From Bacillota bacterium (GTDB lineage: Bacteria; Bacillota; Clostridia; Oscillospirales; Acutalibacteraceae): a DNA stretch of 64,000 nt. Within the stretch, counting starts at the first letter, position 1; each line of letters starts with the position of its first letter. Below the pieces are notes generated by a model, which was not told the origin of the DNA, did not search any database, and saw only the letters and a list, made by a program, of their open reading frames with translations. The DNA lies in contig JAEZGM010000046.1 of NCBI GenBank assembly GCA_023416955.1, forward strand, positions 1 to 64,000, written 5' to 3'. Shown one piece after another: positions 17,523-26,302 of this stretch. Made by a program: the position numbers and the translations under genes.

Positions 17523-18734
17523 CTACAACTGCTCATTCGAAGCGGCAGACGGCTGATTGGGTTCCTTCTTGGAAGCCTTACCCAGCGCGGGCAGCAGCTG
17601 TGCGGAAAGGAAAGATACCATCGGGACGGTAAGGATAACCGCCATGCTGCCGGTCAGTGCCTGAATGATTTCGGTCGCGATAGAATTCGAATTCATCACC
17701 TGATAATAAGGCATATTGTATGTGTATATTTGGATGAGGACGACAAGTGAAGAACCGGTAAATGCAAGTATCAGCGTGTTGGCCATCGTACCCATCATAT
17801 CCCTGCCAACATTGATTCCTGATATGAATAATGTCCGCTTTTCAGTGGCGGGATTGCTCTGATACACCTCATTGACAGACGTTGCAACGGAAATCGCGAT
17901 ATCCATCACTGCTCCCAACGAGGCGATAAATACCGCCGCAAAAAACAAGCTGCCTACTTTCAGTCCGCTATGTGAGGAAATTGCCAACAGGGAATCCGTG
18001 TCGGCGAACGTGTAACCGGAGGTTCTTGTCAGCGCACTGAAAATCAGCTCAACAACAGTGGAAATCGCCGAACCTCCGATTGTACCGAGAATGGCGACCA
18101 GACTTTTTCGCTCCAAACCGCCAATCAGGAAAAGTGTGACACAGGAGGTAGTGACGGCAAGAATCCATGCCGCAATCGCGGGGGGTACACCGTGATAAAG
18201 CAGAGGAACAAAAATAAAGATTACACTGGTCATCGTGAATCCAATTGCGACGACCGACCGAAATCCCTTTTTTCCTCCGATCAGGCATAACAGTAAAATA
18301 AAAACCGCCGCCATGAGGTATAAGTAAGGTGTCCTGTCCGGTGAATTTATATTGATGTTCACCGTTTTGCTGTCACTTGTCGCACTCACCGATGTGATAA
18401 CGGTCTGGCCGGCTTTCACATAAAAATTGGTATCGTAATTCAGGTTATTCACAATAGAAAAACTTTTTCCGCGGTATTTCCCGGTCAACATATTCACAGT
18501 GATGTTCTGCGAACCAATCAGAAGATCCGGGTGTTTCTGGTCATGTTTCACCTCTTCGGAGGTGATCGAAACGATTCTTGCTTTTTCAAAGCCGATGCTG
18601 TCGTGCCCGGACAGACTGTATGGGTCGTAGTAAGCCGTATGCCGGCTGATCGTAAAAGCAAACGCGACATAGGAAATCAGGAGTAAGAGCAGCACTCCTG
18701 ATTTCCATCTTTTACTTATATAGTTTTTCAGCAC
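17523..18734 (-). CDS. YibE/F family membrane protein
   Basis: 403 residues. An N-terminal anchor helix (SGVLLLLLISYVAFAFTI) is followed by an extracytoplasmic beta-rich segment of about 100 residues. Seven or more membrane helices follow, with the family stretches LGTIGGSAISTVVE and AVFIASLGAVMDIAISVATSV. YibE/F proteins are found across Firmicutes; their role is unknown, with a transport or envelope role assumed. Nothing in the neighbourhood narrows it. Single gene with its own terminator. Confidence 0.85.
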   Translation of the reverse strand: MLKNYISKRWKSGVLLLLLISYVAFAFTISRHTAYYDPYSLSGHDSIGFEKARIVSITSEEVKHDQKHPDLLIGSQNITVNMLTGKYRGKSFSIVNNLNYDTNFYVKAGQTVITSVSATSDSKTVNININSPDRTPYLYLMAAVFILLLCLIGGKKGFRSVVAIGFTMTSVIFIFVPLLYHGVPPAIAAWILAVTTSCVTLFLIGGLERKSLVAILGTIGGSAISTVVELIFSALTRTSGYTFADTDSLLAISSHSGLKVGSLFFAAVFIASLGAVMDIAISVATSVNEVYQSNPATEKRTLFISGINVGRDMMGTMANTLILAFTGSSLVVLIQIYTYNMPYYQVMNSNSIATEIIQALTGSMAVILTVPMVSFLSAQLLPALGKASKKEPNQPSAASNEQL

Positions 18735-18826
18735 TGTTTTCTTTCAACCTCTTCCATTATGTAAACAACCTCATTTCACGTAAAGTGAAACAAGGTTGTT
18801 TAAAATATTTTAAGCAAATACGCTGG

Positions 18827-18992
18827 GGCTTGTTCGCAAAATAGTGAGGGTGGTGCAAATTATTAAAATATTCAGCATAGAACGATGCAATCAGACGATC
18901 TGTTTTGAGTCTGGGCAGCCGCTGATTATCTGACGACTTAATCATCGTTTACCTAGATAGAAAAATTGTTTTTCTTCTTACAAACAAGACCT
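18827..18992. repeat. Composite family A and family B repeat
   Basis: Begins ggggcttgttcgcaaaatagtga and ends cttacaaacaagacct, the family A inverted ends. The interior AGCATAGAACGATGCAATCA is the A core in inverse orientation. At about 18918-18956 a half copy of family B (CCGCTGATTA...CTTAATCATCGTTTACCT) is embedded. It lies immediately 3' of the metallophosphoesterase gene. Confidence 0.65.
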
Positions 18993-18997
18993 GATTA

Positions 18998-20602
18998 TTA
19001 TTGATTTACTTTTCTCTTTTTGAGAACCAGAACACAGCCTGCGGCTGCCAGGAATGTTACAATAGCAATGCCTGCCGCTAAATAGGTTCCGTTTTCTTCA
19101 TCGCCTGTGCGTGGATTGGATGCAGTTTGGGAAACGGATGAAGTGCCCTTTACCGCTGCCGCAGAAGTATTTCCCGCAGTGGCGCTCGCGGCTTTTTTAG
19201 AAATCGTATAGGTATCGATGGGGGTTTCCGAATTTACAGCGTAGGTTGTAAGAGTAAACGCATCGTCTGTAACATTGGCATAAGTGTAGGTCGGCACATT
19301 GTTTTGCCATCCTAAAGAGCTGAAAGAGTGGTCAGCGGTTGTATTGTATTTGTAGTATTTGCTGCCGCTGCCGGAATCAAGTGTAAAATAAACGGTTCCC
19401 TTCGGGTTGGTCACCTGGTGTGTTTTGACCGTATCAACTGGAGAACCGGCGAGCATTTGGTAAGAGCGGGTATAATAGTGGTCGTGGCCGTTCATGACAA
19501 GATCAACATCATATTTGTCCATTAGTTTTGTCCAGTTATTACGCATGAACATTACGTCGTCGTCGGCAGTTGTTGCACCGTCGTGGTTTGCTTCGCTGTA
19601 AGGAGCTTGATGGAATGTAACGACTTTCCACTTCGCATCTTTATTGGCGAAGATCGCCTGATTCATGAAAGCATCGTGGGCGGATATATCGTAGAAATTG
19701 TTTCCCTCCAGCATCATGAAAAGGGTGCTTCCGTACCGGAACCAGTAGTCGCCGTTGTTGTCGCCTACCTGATTGGTTTTGGTTTGACCCAGTGTGGAAA
19801 GGTTCGGCTGATTATAGTGGAAGCTGTAATACTTACCCATCTGGAAATCATGATTTCCGGAAAACGCCGCCAAAAGATGAGTTTGTAAGTAATCGGTGTC
19901 AGCGCTCGGATTGAAAAATGCATTATATTCTTTCTGCTGCGTATACAGATGGTTATAATCGTTCACCTGGTCGCCAAGCGAAAACATTAAGTTGTTGTTG
20001 GGATATTTGGCGCTTACTTTTTTGAGAGTGCCCGCCCATCCGGCTTTGTCGTTGTCAAGGTTGCCGCTGGCGCCGAGCTGTGGGTCACCGAAAGCCAGAA
20101 AGCTGAAATTTTTTGAAGGAGCGTCTGTCTTGAATGTATAATTCTTGCTCCATGTTGTGCCATCACCAACGCGGTAAGTATAGGAGGTATTTGCGGAAAG
20201 GCCGTTCACGGTAACCTTGTTTGAGTATTCGTCCGTCAGGGCGGCGCCGCTTTCATTCAGAAAAGAACTGATCGGATGATCGCTGTTTTGCGGATTGTCC
20301 AAAACACCCTCGGTTGCCGTCATTTTTTCGCTTGCTGCCTGTTTTGTGGAATTGGAGGGGAAATTACCGTTCTGTACATCGCTGGTTTTTGCAATCTGAA
20401 GCTGACCCGCGACATCGGAGTCACTGGACCATGTAAAACGGATCTCTGTTGCGTCGCTTCCGATTCCAACGGTGACGTTGTAGGGAGAGCCGGCGGATGC
20501 GGCCATTGCAACAACGTCAGTGGAAGCCACTCCGGTGCCAATGACTGCCACAGCGCATAAGGTTGCGACAGCGGATCGAATTGTTTTTTTGCCATTTGTC
20601 AT
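18998..20602 (-). CDS. Cell-wall-anchored purple acid phosphatase-like metallophosphoesterase
   Basis: 534-residue secreted protein. It has an N-terminal signal peptide (to about residue 33), a fibronectin-like domain (YNVTVGIG...TSYTYRVGDG), then a metallophosphoesterase domain with all metal motifs: FGDPQ, LGDQVND, GNHDF and NGHDHYYTR. The C-terminus has a sorting signal: NPRTG, a hydrophobic helix and KKRKVNQ. Class B sortases of clostridia such as C. difficile SrtB use NP/SP/PPxTG-type motifs, and a class B sortase gene is the divergent neighbour. It is probably a phosphatase tethered to peptidoglycan that recovers phosphate outside the cell. Start supported by AGGAGG. Confidence 0.92.
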   Translation of the reverse strand: MTNGKKTIRSAVATLCAVAVIGTGVASTDVVAMAASAGSPYNVTVGIGSDATEIRFTWSSDSDVAGQLQIAKTSDVQNGNFPSNSTKQAASEKMTATEGVLDNPQNSDHPISSFLNESGAALTDEYSNKVTVNGLSANTSYTYRVGDGTTWSKNYTFKTDAPSKNFSFLAFGDPQLGASGNLDNDKAGWAGTLKKVSAKYPNNNLMFSLGDQVNDYNHLYTQQKEYNAFFNPSADTDYLQTHLLAAFSGNHDFQMGKYYSFHYNQPNLSTLGQTKTNQVGDNNGDYWFRYGSTLFMMLEGNNFYDISAHDAFMNQAIFANKDAKWKVVTFHQAPYSEANHDGATTADDDVMFMRNNWTKLMDKYDVDLVMNGHDHYYTRSYQMLAGSPVDTVKTHQVTNPKGTVYFTLDSGSGSKYYKYNTTADHSFSSLGWQNNVPTYTYANVTDDAFTLTTYAVNSETPIDTYTISKKAASATAGNTSAAAVKGTSSVSQTASNPRTGDEENGTYLAAGIAIVTFLAAAGCVLVLKKRKVNQ

Positions 20603-20876
20603 TGTTCTTTCCTCCTTGATTTATAATACCCTGATCTGAAGTGATCCAACAACGGTAATTATATTCCGACCCGAAGGCCCGAAAGTTATGATTGCATTAA
20701 GTTTCTTATCCGTTTTTGCTAAATCCCTATTTTATAATCTATAATTAACCAAAGCGTAATACAGGTATAAAAGACCGATGTTTCGGGTGTGTTAGAATGA
20801 TGAAACTGAGAAGTAGTATAGCTGATATTTGGTTTATAAAACGAGTAAACGGGATTACGGGTGAGGCAAGGCTGAT
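20603..20876. promoter_or_regulatory. Divergent promoter region of phosphoesterase and sortase
   Basis: A 274-bp AT-rich spacer separates the divergent surface phosphoesterase and sortase genes, so both promoters should lie here. I could not assign unambiguous -35/-10 pairs or an operator by eye. Confidence 0.4.
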
Positions 20877-21872
20877 ATGATACGATTCTTGATGAGCTTT
20901 TTACGCGGCCCACAAATAAAAGCGTTCTTCTGTGATAAACGAGGGACCTTTATTCATATTATTTTTATAGTGAACGTTCTTGCGTTCCTTTGCTGCCTTG
21001 GGATCCTTTTTAATCTTCTGGCTGTTCAGCCCGTGCGCGCTAATTCGGGAATAGCAGCTGCGCGTGCACTGTATCACGGCTCGGCGGGCGACCCGACATT
21101 AAATCCCTCCGCGCAGGGCATTTCTTCCAATCCGACGGAACAGCATGCAGTGGAAAAACTGCCCTATTCCAAGCTTCATTCTGTAAATCCGGACGTGGAA
21201 GGCTGGGTTACGATTCCCGATAGCAATGTTGACTACCCGGTACTGCGTACACCGGCCGGCTCGCCGGATTTTTACCTGACACATGACTGGATGCGCAATC
21301 AATCTAAATACGGAAGTGTCTTTATGTTACCCTCGGACTTGAAAGCGCCGAAGAGCAGCGTGGTGAAAAATACAATAATATACGGACACAGTATGAAAGA
21401 CGGAACGATGTTTGCTGATCTGCTGAAGTACGACAGTTTGGAGTATTATCGCTCCCATACAATGGTTCAGCTACAGCAGGGGGCGGAGAAATCCGATTGG
21501 AAAATTTTCGCGGTTATAAAAGCAAATACGGATCCTGCCCAGGGGCAGCCGTTCGATTATCAAAAAAGATCATTTGCGTCAACGGCGGACTTTTTGAAAT
21601 ACATTTACGAAATTCAGATTCGGTCGGTTTTTAATCTGCCGGTCGATTTAAAGTCGACGGACAGTATCCTTACACTTTCCACATGTTCTTACGAGTTTGA
21701 CGGATTCCGTACCGTTGTGTTTGCGAGAAAGGTCCGCAAGAATGAAAAACCGGGAGTTGAAACTTCAAAAGCAGAAAAAAACAGCCGGGCATTATATCCC
21801 GACTGTTGGTACAAAAAATACGGAGGGCAAAAACCTTCTCTGCCGGATTTTCAGAGTGCCGCAAAGAAATAG
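20877..21872 (+). CDS. srtB: Class B sortase
   Basis: 331-residue membrane-anchored transpeptidase that cleaves sorting signals and links surface proteins to peptidoglycan. An N-terminal helix (IIFIVNVLAFLCCLGILFNLL) is followed by the class B fold: NPDVEGWVTIPDSNVDYPV, the catalytic His in IIYGHSM, the catalytic Cys in LTLSTCSYE, and the Arg in GFRTVVFARK. The Cys is about 265 residues in. It is divergent from a phosphoesterase carrying an NPRTG signal, the obvious substrate. No other sortase-signal protein is in the window, so the pair may be dedicated. Confidence 0.93.
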   Translation: MIRFLMSFLRGPQIKAFFCDKRGTFIHIIFIVNVLAFLCCLGILFNLLAVQPVRANSGIAAARALYHGSAGDPTLNPSAQGISSNPTEQHAVEKLPYSKLHSVNPDVEGWVTIPDSNVDYPVLRTPAGSPDFYLTHDWMRNQSKYGSVFMLPSDLKAPKSSVVKNTIIYGHSMKDGTMFADLLKYDSLEYYRSHTMVQLQQGAEKSDWKIFAVIKANTDPAQGQPFDYQKRSFASTADFLKYIYEIQIRSVFNLPVDLKSTDSILTLSTCSYEFDGFRTVVFARKVRKNEKPGVETSKAEKNSRALYPDCWYKKYGGQKPSLPDFQSAAKK

Positions 21873-21884
21873 AAAATAAAATTT

Positions 21885-22269
21885 TCACTGTAATACGTTC
21901 ATAACTGGAGGATCTTGATTTTTCAGATCTATATTTAAAACTCCATTGATATCGCAGGAGGCGAGCAGTACTTTCAGTATGGTAGGTGTCCCATCAAGCA
22001 ATCTTCTGCCCCATATGCTTCGGGTCGAAATAAATGATAGCATAAGCGGAAGGATTCCCCCATATGGCCATACTGATAATACCGTCAGAAAGCGCGATTC
22101 GCCGATCTATCGACGCAGATGCCGCGATTGAGCCAATAGAGATCCCGCTTACATAATCAAATAGGGTCAATTGAGAAATCTGCTTCTTTCCCATAGCTTT
22201 GGCCAGAATGAAAAGCACTGTAGCCGCAAACAAGCTTCTTACAAAAATATTTCCCAGCATATCGTCCAT
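21885..22269 (-). pseudogene. Decayed DUF421/YetF-family membrane protein
   Basis: The intact 5' part (from ATG 22269, with GAGGTG before it) encodes the N-terminus of a YetF-type protein: MGKKQISQLTLFDYVSGIS, then SIAASASIDRRIALSDGIIS. At a G5 run (C5 on the plus strand, 22057-22061) the frame is lost, ending after 91 residues. In the shifted frame the family sequence continues as ILPLMLSFIS...LLDGTPTIL, then jumps to LLASCDINGVLNI, missing about 17 residues, and stops at 21885. A frameshift plus a deletion point to a real pseudogene rather than a read error. Confidence 0.78.
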
Positions 22270-22421
22270 GAAAATTCACCTCTTTTAATATCATTTGCAC
22301 GGACGTTGCTAATATATTAAGATAGACAAATGACTGTTTGATCGCTTACATGTGATGGCAGTATAAGAGCCACTGCAATGATTTGTGGCCACATCAAAAG
22401 CAGATTGGTGCCTCGTTTTAG

Positions 22422-23645
22422 TCATTTCTCATCATAGCCAATAAATCGGATAAATGTTTTAACAAAGGCAAATGGAGTGACAATGAGCAAATTGATTAAA
22501 AAGCTTGCAGCAATGATGATCCGAATCGGAAGAATGGAAGCCAGCACGCCACCGAGCGCCATGGCGAAGGGAGTTAGGCTCTGCGTGGTCATATTCATAA
22601 ACGCGAGTACCTTACCCCGCACTTCATTTGGTGTTGTGGCTTGAATGGCTGATTGTAGAATGACATTCACGACCGAGTTGGAAAGACCGCCCAATATGAT
22701 AAGCGGAATCATAATGCTGAACAACTGCTGATTTATGGCAAGTACGAAACAAATATCTGAAATACCATTCGAAGAAATAATCAGTATTGCCCTTTTCTGC
22801 GGTGGAATTGTTACCGCAGAAAAAAGAAGAAAACCCACCATTGCACCCCCCATAAAACAGGCCATGGCAATACCGTAACGGCCTGCCCCAAGAGTGGGTG
22901 TTTGCTGAAATAGCGGTAGGAATAGGACGATAGCAACGTAAGAAAAGAAATTCGTAATGGCAGCAATCAGCAGGAGATATCGCAATCCTTTTTGTTTCCA
23001 CATATAATGAAAGCCATCTCGCATATCCCTTCGAAAATCCGGTTGGCTGTTATGCTGGCTTTTTGGGATTTTTGTAAAGCAGAGAGAGACTCCCGAAAAG
23101 AAGTAAGACAGCCCATTAAATAGAAACAGCAAAGGGGCTCCGAATAGTTGATATAAAAATCCTCCGGCAACATTTCCGAGCATATTAGACCCAGTTGAAG
23201 CTGCAGACTGTATGGAAATGGCATTAGAAAGACGGAAACCAGGCACCATTGCCGGAATGGATGAGTTGACTCCGGGGCGAAACACGGCACCGCAAACACT
23301 TAGCAGAATACCCGCCGCAAAAACCATCCAGACAGCAATCACGTGACTGAAGGCTGCAATGGCAATCAGTACCATACCTACTCCTCGAAGTATATCCATC
23401 GAAATAAGAAGGATTTTTTTGTTTATCCGGTCAATCCATACTCCGGCGAAAGGCGATATCAGGATTCCCGGCAGCGCGGAAACGGCCATAAGCGTGCCCA
23501 TCAGCGCTGTTGAACCGGTGACCTGTAGCACCCAAAATCCAAGAGCAACACTGTATATCGCGTCCCCCAATGTTGAAATGAGTTGCCCTTGCCAGATCAA
23601 TGTAAAATCTTTTGTCCAAAGCTTTTCGCTTTTACTCTTATTCAT
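22422..23645 (-). CDS. MFS efflux transporter (EntS/MFS_3 type)
   Basis: About 407 residues with twelve predicted membrane helices. The N-terminus KDFTLIWQGQLISTLGDAIYSVALGFWVLQVTG and the motif FAGVWIDRINKK match major facilitator exporters of the MFS_3 group. It probably expels a hydrophobic or toxic compound by proton antiport. The start ATG at 23645 overlaps the TetR stop (ATGAATAA), so the two genes are translated in tandem and the regulator likely controls both. The substrate is unknown. Confidence 0.88.
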   Translation of the reverse strand: MNKSKSEKLWTKDFTLIWQGQLISTLGDAIYSVALGFWVLQVTGSTALMGTLMAVSALPGILISPFAGVWIDRINKKILLISMDILRGVGMVLIAIAAFSHVIAVWMVFAAGILLSVCGAVFRPGVNSSIPAMVPGFRLSNAISIQSAASTGSNMLGNVAGGFLYQLFGAPLLFLFNGLSYFFSGVSLCFTKIPKSQHNSQPDFRRDMRDGFHYMWKQKGLRYLLLIAAITNFFSYVAIVLFLPLFQQTPTLGAGRYGIAMACFMGGAMVGFLLFSAVTIPPQKRAILIISSNGISDICFVLAINQQLFSIMIPLIILGGLSNSVVNVILQSAIQATTPNEVRGKVLAFMNMTTQSLTPFAMALGGVLASILPIRIIIAASFLINLLIVTPFAFVKTFIRFIGYDEK

Positions 23646-24327
23646 GCAGCAGTTTTCCTTTTTCATTATCGTCGGGGTTTAGCATCAGTATGACCGAAGT
23701 CTTGAACGTTTCCAGTAAATGAATCACGTCAAAAGGAATTTCTAGCCGCTGGGGCACACAATAGCATCTGAACAGGGCTCCGTCAACAGCAATGCCATCG
23801 ATTGCGATTGAGATAAAGCTCAGAATGTTGTCTTCTGGCAGTACAGGGTGAAAATGTCCTGATGAAATACCGTGCCGAATAACCTGATATATTTTCTGGA
23901 TAAAATACTGACCGCTCTGGCCGTCTTTTATTTTAGACTGTATCTTCCGGCCCCTATCTGGGTGATTTGCCATCAGAACCGTGAGCTCGAAAAGAATTTT
24001 TCCTATGGTTTCTGTGTTTTCTTGGATGTAATTCCCCATAAAGGAGAAAAGTCCTTCGACTGCTTCCGTAGGAGTTTGACTGTTTTCAATGATATCGTCG
24101 ATTTTCTGCCTGTAATCTGCGTTCGGGTTACACAGGTCGATCACTTCCACCAGTATTTCATCTACATCGGAATAATAGCGATAAATTCCGCCTTGGCTGA
24201 CCTTGCATTCCCTGATGATGTCCTTCATAGTGACTTCGTAGAGTGGTTTTGTCTTGCAGACAGAAAAAGCGGACTGTACAATCAGTTCTTTCTTGTTTTT
24301 CATGTACTCCTGGCTGACTTTCGGCAT
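23638..24327 (-). CDS. TetR/AcrR family repressor of the MFS pump
   Basis: 229 residues. The N-terminal helix-turn-helix covers about residues 10-60 (ELIVQSAFSVCKTKPLYEVTMKDIIRECKVSQGGIYRYYSDVDEIL), followed by an all-helical ligand domain. It leads the operon with the MFS gene. Two palindromes sharing ATGAC-N6-GTCAT lie just upstream (24340-24423), so autoregulation with release by the pump's substrate is likely. An unusually long C-terminal tail rich in Asp, Asn and Lys ends the protein. Confidence 0.9.
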   Translation of the reverse strand: MPKVSQEYMKNKKELIVQSAFSVCKTKPLYEVTMKDIIRECKVSQGGIYRYYSDVDEILVEVIDLCNPNADYRQKIDDIIENSQTPTEAVEGLFSFMGNYIQENTETIGKILFELTVLMANHPDRGRKIQSKIKDGQSGQYFIQKIYQVIRHGISSGHFHPVLPEDNILSFISIAIDGIAVDGALFRCYCVPQRLEIPFDVIHLLETFKTSVILMLNPDDNEKGKLLHE

Positions 24328-24339
24328 TATAGTATCTCC

Positions 24340-24423
24340 TTACAATATAAATGACAATGATGTCATTTATATTGTAAGCTGTTCACACTGTAAAGTCAAT
24401 AGATAATGACTGATGTGTCATTA
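24340..24423. promoter_or_regulatory. Two palindromic operators for the TetR repressor
   Basis: Site 1: perfect 17-bp arms at 24340-24356 and 24361-24377 around ATGA. Site 2: TAATGAC-TGATGT-GTCATTA at 24404-24423. Both share the core ATGAC-N6-GTCAT, with centres about 55 bp apart. They lie directly upstream of the TetR start. Confidence 0.8.
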
Positions 24424-24683
24424 TTGATTTCTTTACGGTAAGCAAGGGGAAATCATTCAGTTAATGGTAGAAAGAACCGGGAAAATCTGATAATTCGTGA
24501 TATGTGAGGAGGATTTAATATGATTAGTGTGTTAACGATAACTTACCGATGAAAAGCCTTGCTGAAGGAAGCTGTAGAATCTTTCCTGCGTCAGAATTTC
24601 GAAAAATTAAATTGTATTATAATTGGCTTACAAATCATATAATAATTAGGCCGAAAAACGATTTTTTAAAGTGGGGTATGGAA

Positions 24684-25961
24684 ATGAAGGTTGCGATTCT
24701 CACAATGTTTAATGGGCTGAGCAATACATATTCAATTGTAAATGTTGTTGCTGAGCATTTGAAAATGCTGTTGGACGCCGGGGTGAGGACGAAAGTACTT
24801 GTCAGTGAAGACTGCCCTGACAGTGATCGGGTGGGGATATTTTCGGATGAGCGGCTGGAGTGGGTTAAGATAACAAACCGGCTGCAGGACAGGCAAATTA
24901 AATGGTTTGACTATTCTCAGCCGGATGGGGAGGTACACGATACTTTTTTTGACGAAGCAGAAGTTATTGCCAATGATTTAGAAGCTAATTTATCCGATGT
25001 GGATGTTTGTATCATGCATGATATACATTATCAGGGATGGCATCTGATACATAATGTTGCAATAAGGAAAGTTCAGGAAAGACTAGGAAATTTAAAATTT
25101 ATAGCAGTTACTCATTCAGCTCCTGTAAACCGGCCGCCGAATCCCAAATATCCTTTTTCATGCAGATATACTCCAATGCCAAATACCACTTACGTGTATC
25201 CAACATATTCAGGAATACCGGCTCTCGCCAATCAGTATCGTGTGCCCGAAGGCAAGTGCAGCGTTGTTTACAACAGCTTGGACCTGATTTCTTTTATGAG
25301 TGATGAGGTTCAATCGATCCATAACGCGACAGATTTACTTAGCCCGGATGTTCTGATTGTTTACCCCGGAAGATTCACTCCGGGGAAAAAATTTGAAAAA
25401 GTTGCGGCACTGGCAGGCGCAATAAGGAAAAAATCAGAATTAGCTGTTAAAGTCGTTTTCTGCGATTTCCCATGTATGGATATTGAACCTGACAAATATA
25501 AGTACGCGATACGGAAAATAGGATATTATTATGGCTTAAGCGAATCGGATATTGCTTTCACAAGTGATTTAGGATATCCAAATGGTTTTCCGCGAAGTGG
25601 AGTTCTCGAGCTCTTTACATTATCTAATCTGTTTATCTGCCCTTCCTATTCGGAATCATTCGGACTGACGGTTCTCGAAGCGGCAAGCAGAGGTAATTTT
25701 TTAGTATTAAACGAGGCGGTTCCGGCTCTGGAAGAGTCCGGAAAAAAACTCAATGCATATTTTATGAGGTGGGACGCACGCAATTTTGGCTTTGATACAA
25801 GGGAAGCCTATAAGCCCTCAGAGCAGTCCTATTTGGAAGAACACGCTTTAAGGATTGTTGATTTAATGAGAGATAACACTGTTCTGCACGCAAAAACGCT
25901 TGCACGGCAAAAATTTAACCCACAGTGGGTATGGTATAATCAGCTTCAGCCTTTATTGTAA
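24684..25961 (+). CDS. GT4-type glycosyltransferase
   Basis: 426 residues, GT-B fold. The N-terminal domain starts MKVAILTMFNG. The C-terminal nucleotide-sugar domain shows VLIVYPGRFTPGKKFEKV and PSYSESFGLTVLEAAS, the E-x7-E motif of family GT4. The frame is open 45 codons upstream, but ATG 24684 has GGGG 7 nt before it. CATATAATA (24636-24644), a sigma-K-like -10, lies 39 bp upstream. Given a GT8 gene and three threonine-rich proteins nearby, it may extend or initiate O-glycans on those proteins. The sugar donor and acceptor cannot be read from the sequence. Confidence 0.85.
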   Translation: MKVAILTMFNGLSNTYSIVNVVAEHLKMLLDAGVRTKVLVSEDCPDSDRVGIFSDERLEWVKITNRLQDRQIKWFDYSQPDGEVHDTFFDEAEVIANDLEANLSDVDVCIMHDIHYQGWHLIHNVAIRKVQERLGNLKFIAVTHSAPVNRPPNPKYPFSCRYTPMPNTTYVYPTYSGIPALANQYRVPEGKCSVVYNSLDLISFMSDEVQSIHNATDLLSPDVLIVYPGRFTPGKKFEKVAALAGAIRKKSELAVKVVFCDFPCMDIEPDKYKYAIRKIGYYYGLSESDIAFTSDLGYPNGFPRSGVLELFTLSNLFICPSYSESFGLTVLEAASRGNFLVLNEAVPALEESGKKLNAYFMRWDARNFGFDTREAYKPSEQSYLEEHALRIVDLMRDNTVLHAKTLARQKFNPQWVWYNQLQPLL

Positions 25962-26134
25962 GATTCGTTCGGGGGAGAGGCCGGTGCTGCGTTTATAGGC
26001 CTTTCCAAAATCCGCAATGGTGAAAATTCAACCAAGCAGGTATCTTCCTGGTTTATGACGCCAGTGGCTTCACGCCCTTTTAGGGACTCGAATTGAGTGA
26101 TCTATTTTCTGATCGGATCTAAAGCTATTTAATT

Positions 26135-26171
26135 CAATAGCCGCCGGGCCTTTTTGTCCCGACGGCTATTG
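26135..26171 (+). terminator. Terminator after the GT4 gene
   Basis: Arms 26135-26148 and 26158-26171 (CAATAGCCG-C-CGGG / CCCG-A-CGGCTATTG) with one mismatch and a T-rich loop, followed by GTTTT. The rest of the 341-bp gap holds no gene. Confidence 0.65.
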
Positions 26172-26238
26172 GTTTTAAAGTAACCGATATACTGATTTAA
26201 TCTGAATTGCTGTCTTTAGTAAGGTATGATGTCTGTTA

Positions 26239-26266
26239 ACGACTCCTATACGGGGTACATATAATG
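26239..26266 (+). promoter_or_regulatory. Sigma-K-like promoter of the GT8 gene
   Basis: AC at 26239-26240, 17 bp, then CATATAATG (26258-26266), matching AC-N16/17-CATANNNTA except for the last base. It lies 36 bp before the GT8 start. The same AC-N17-CATA arrangement precedes two of the threonine-rich genes. Confidence 0.5.
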
Positions 26267-26302
26267 TAATATTATCTGAAATTTTCAAATGGAGACAGAA
26301 AT

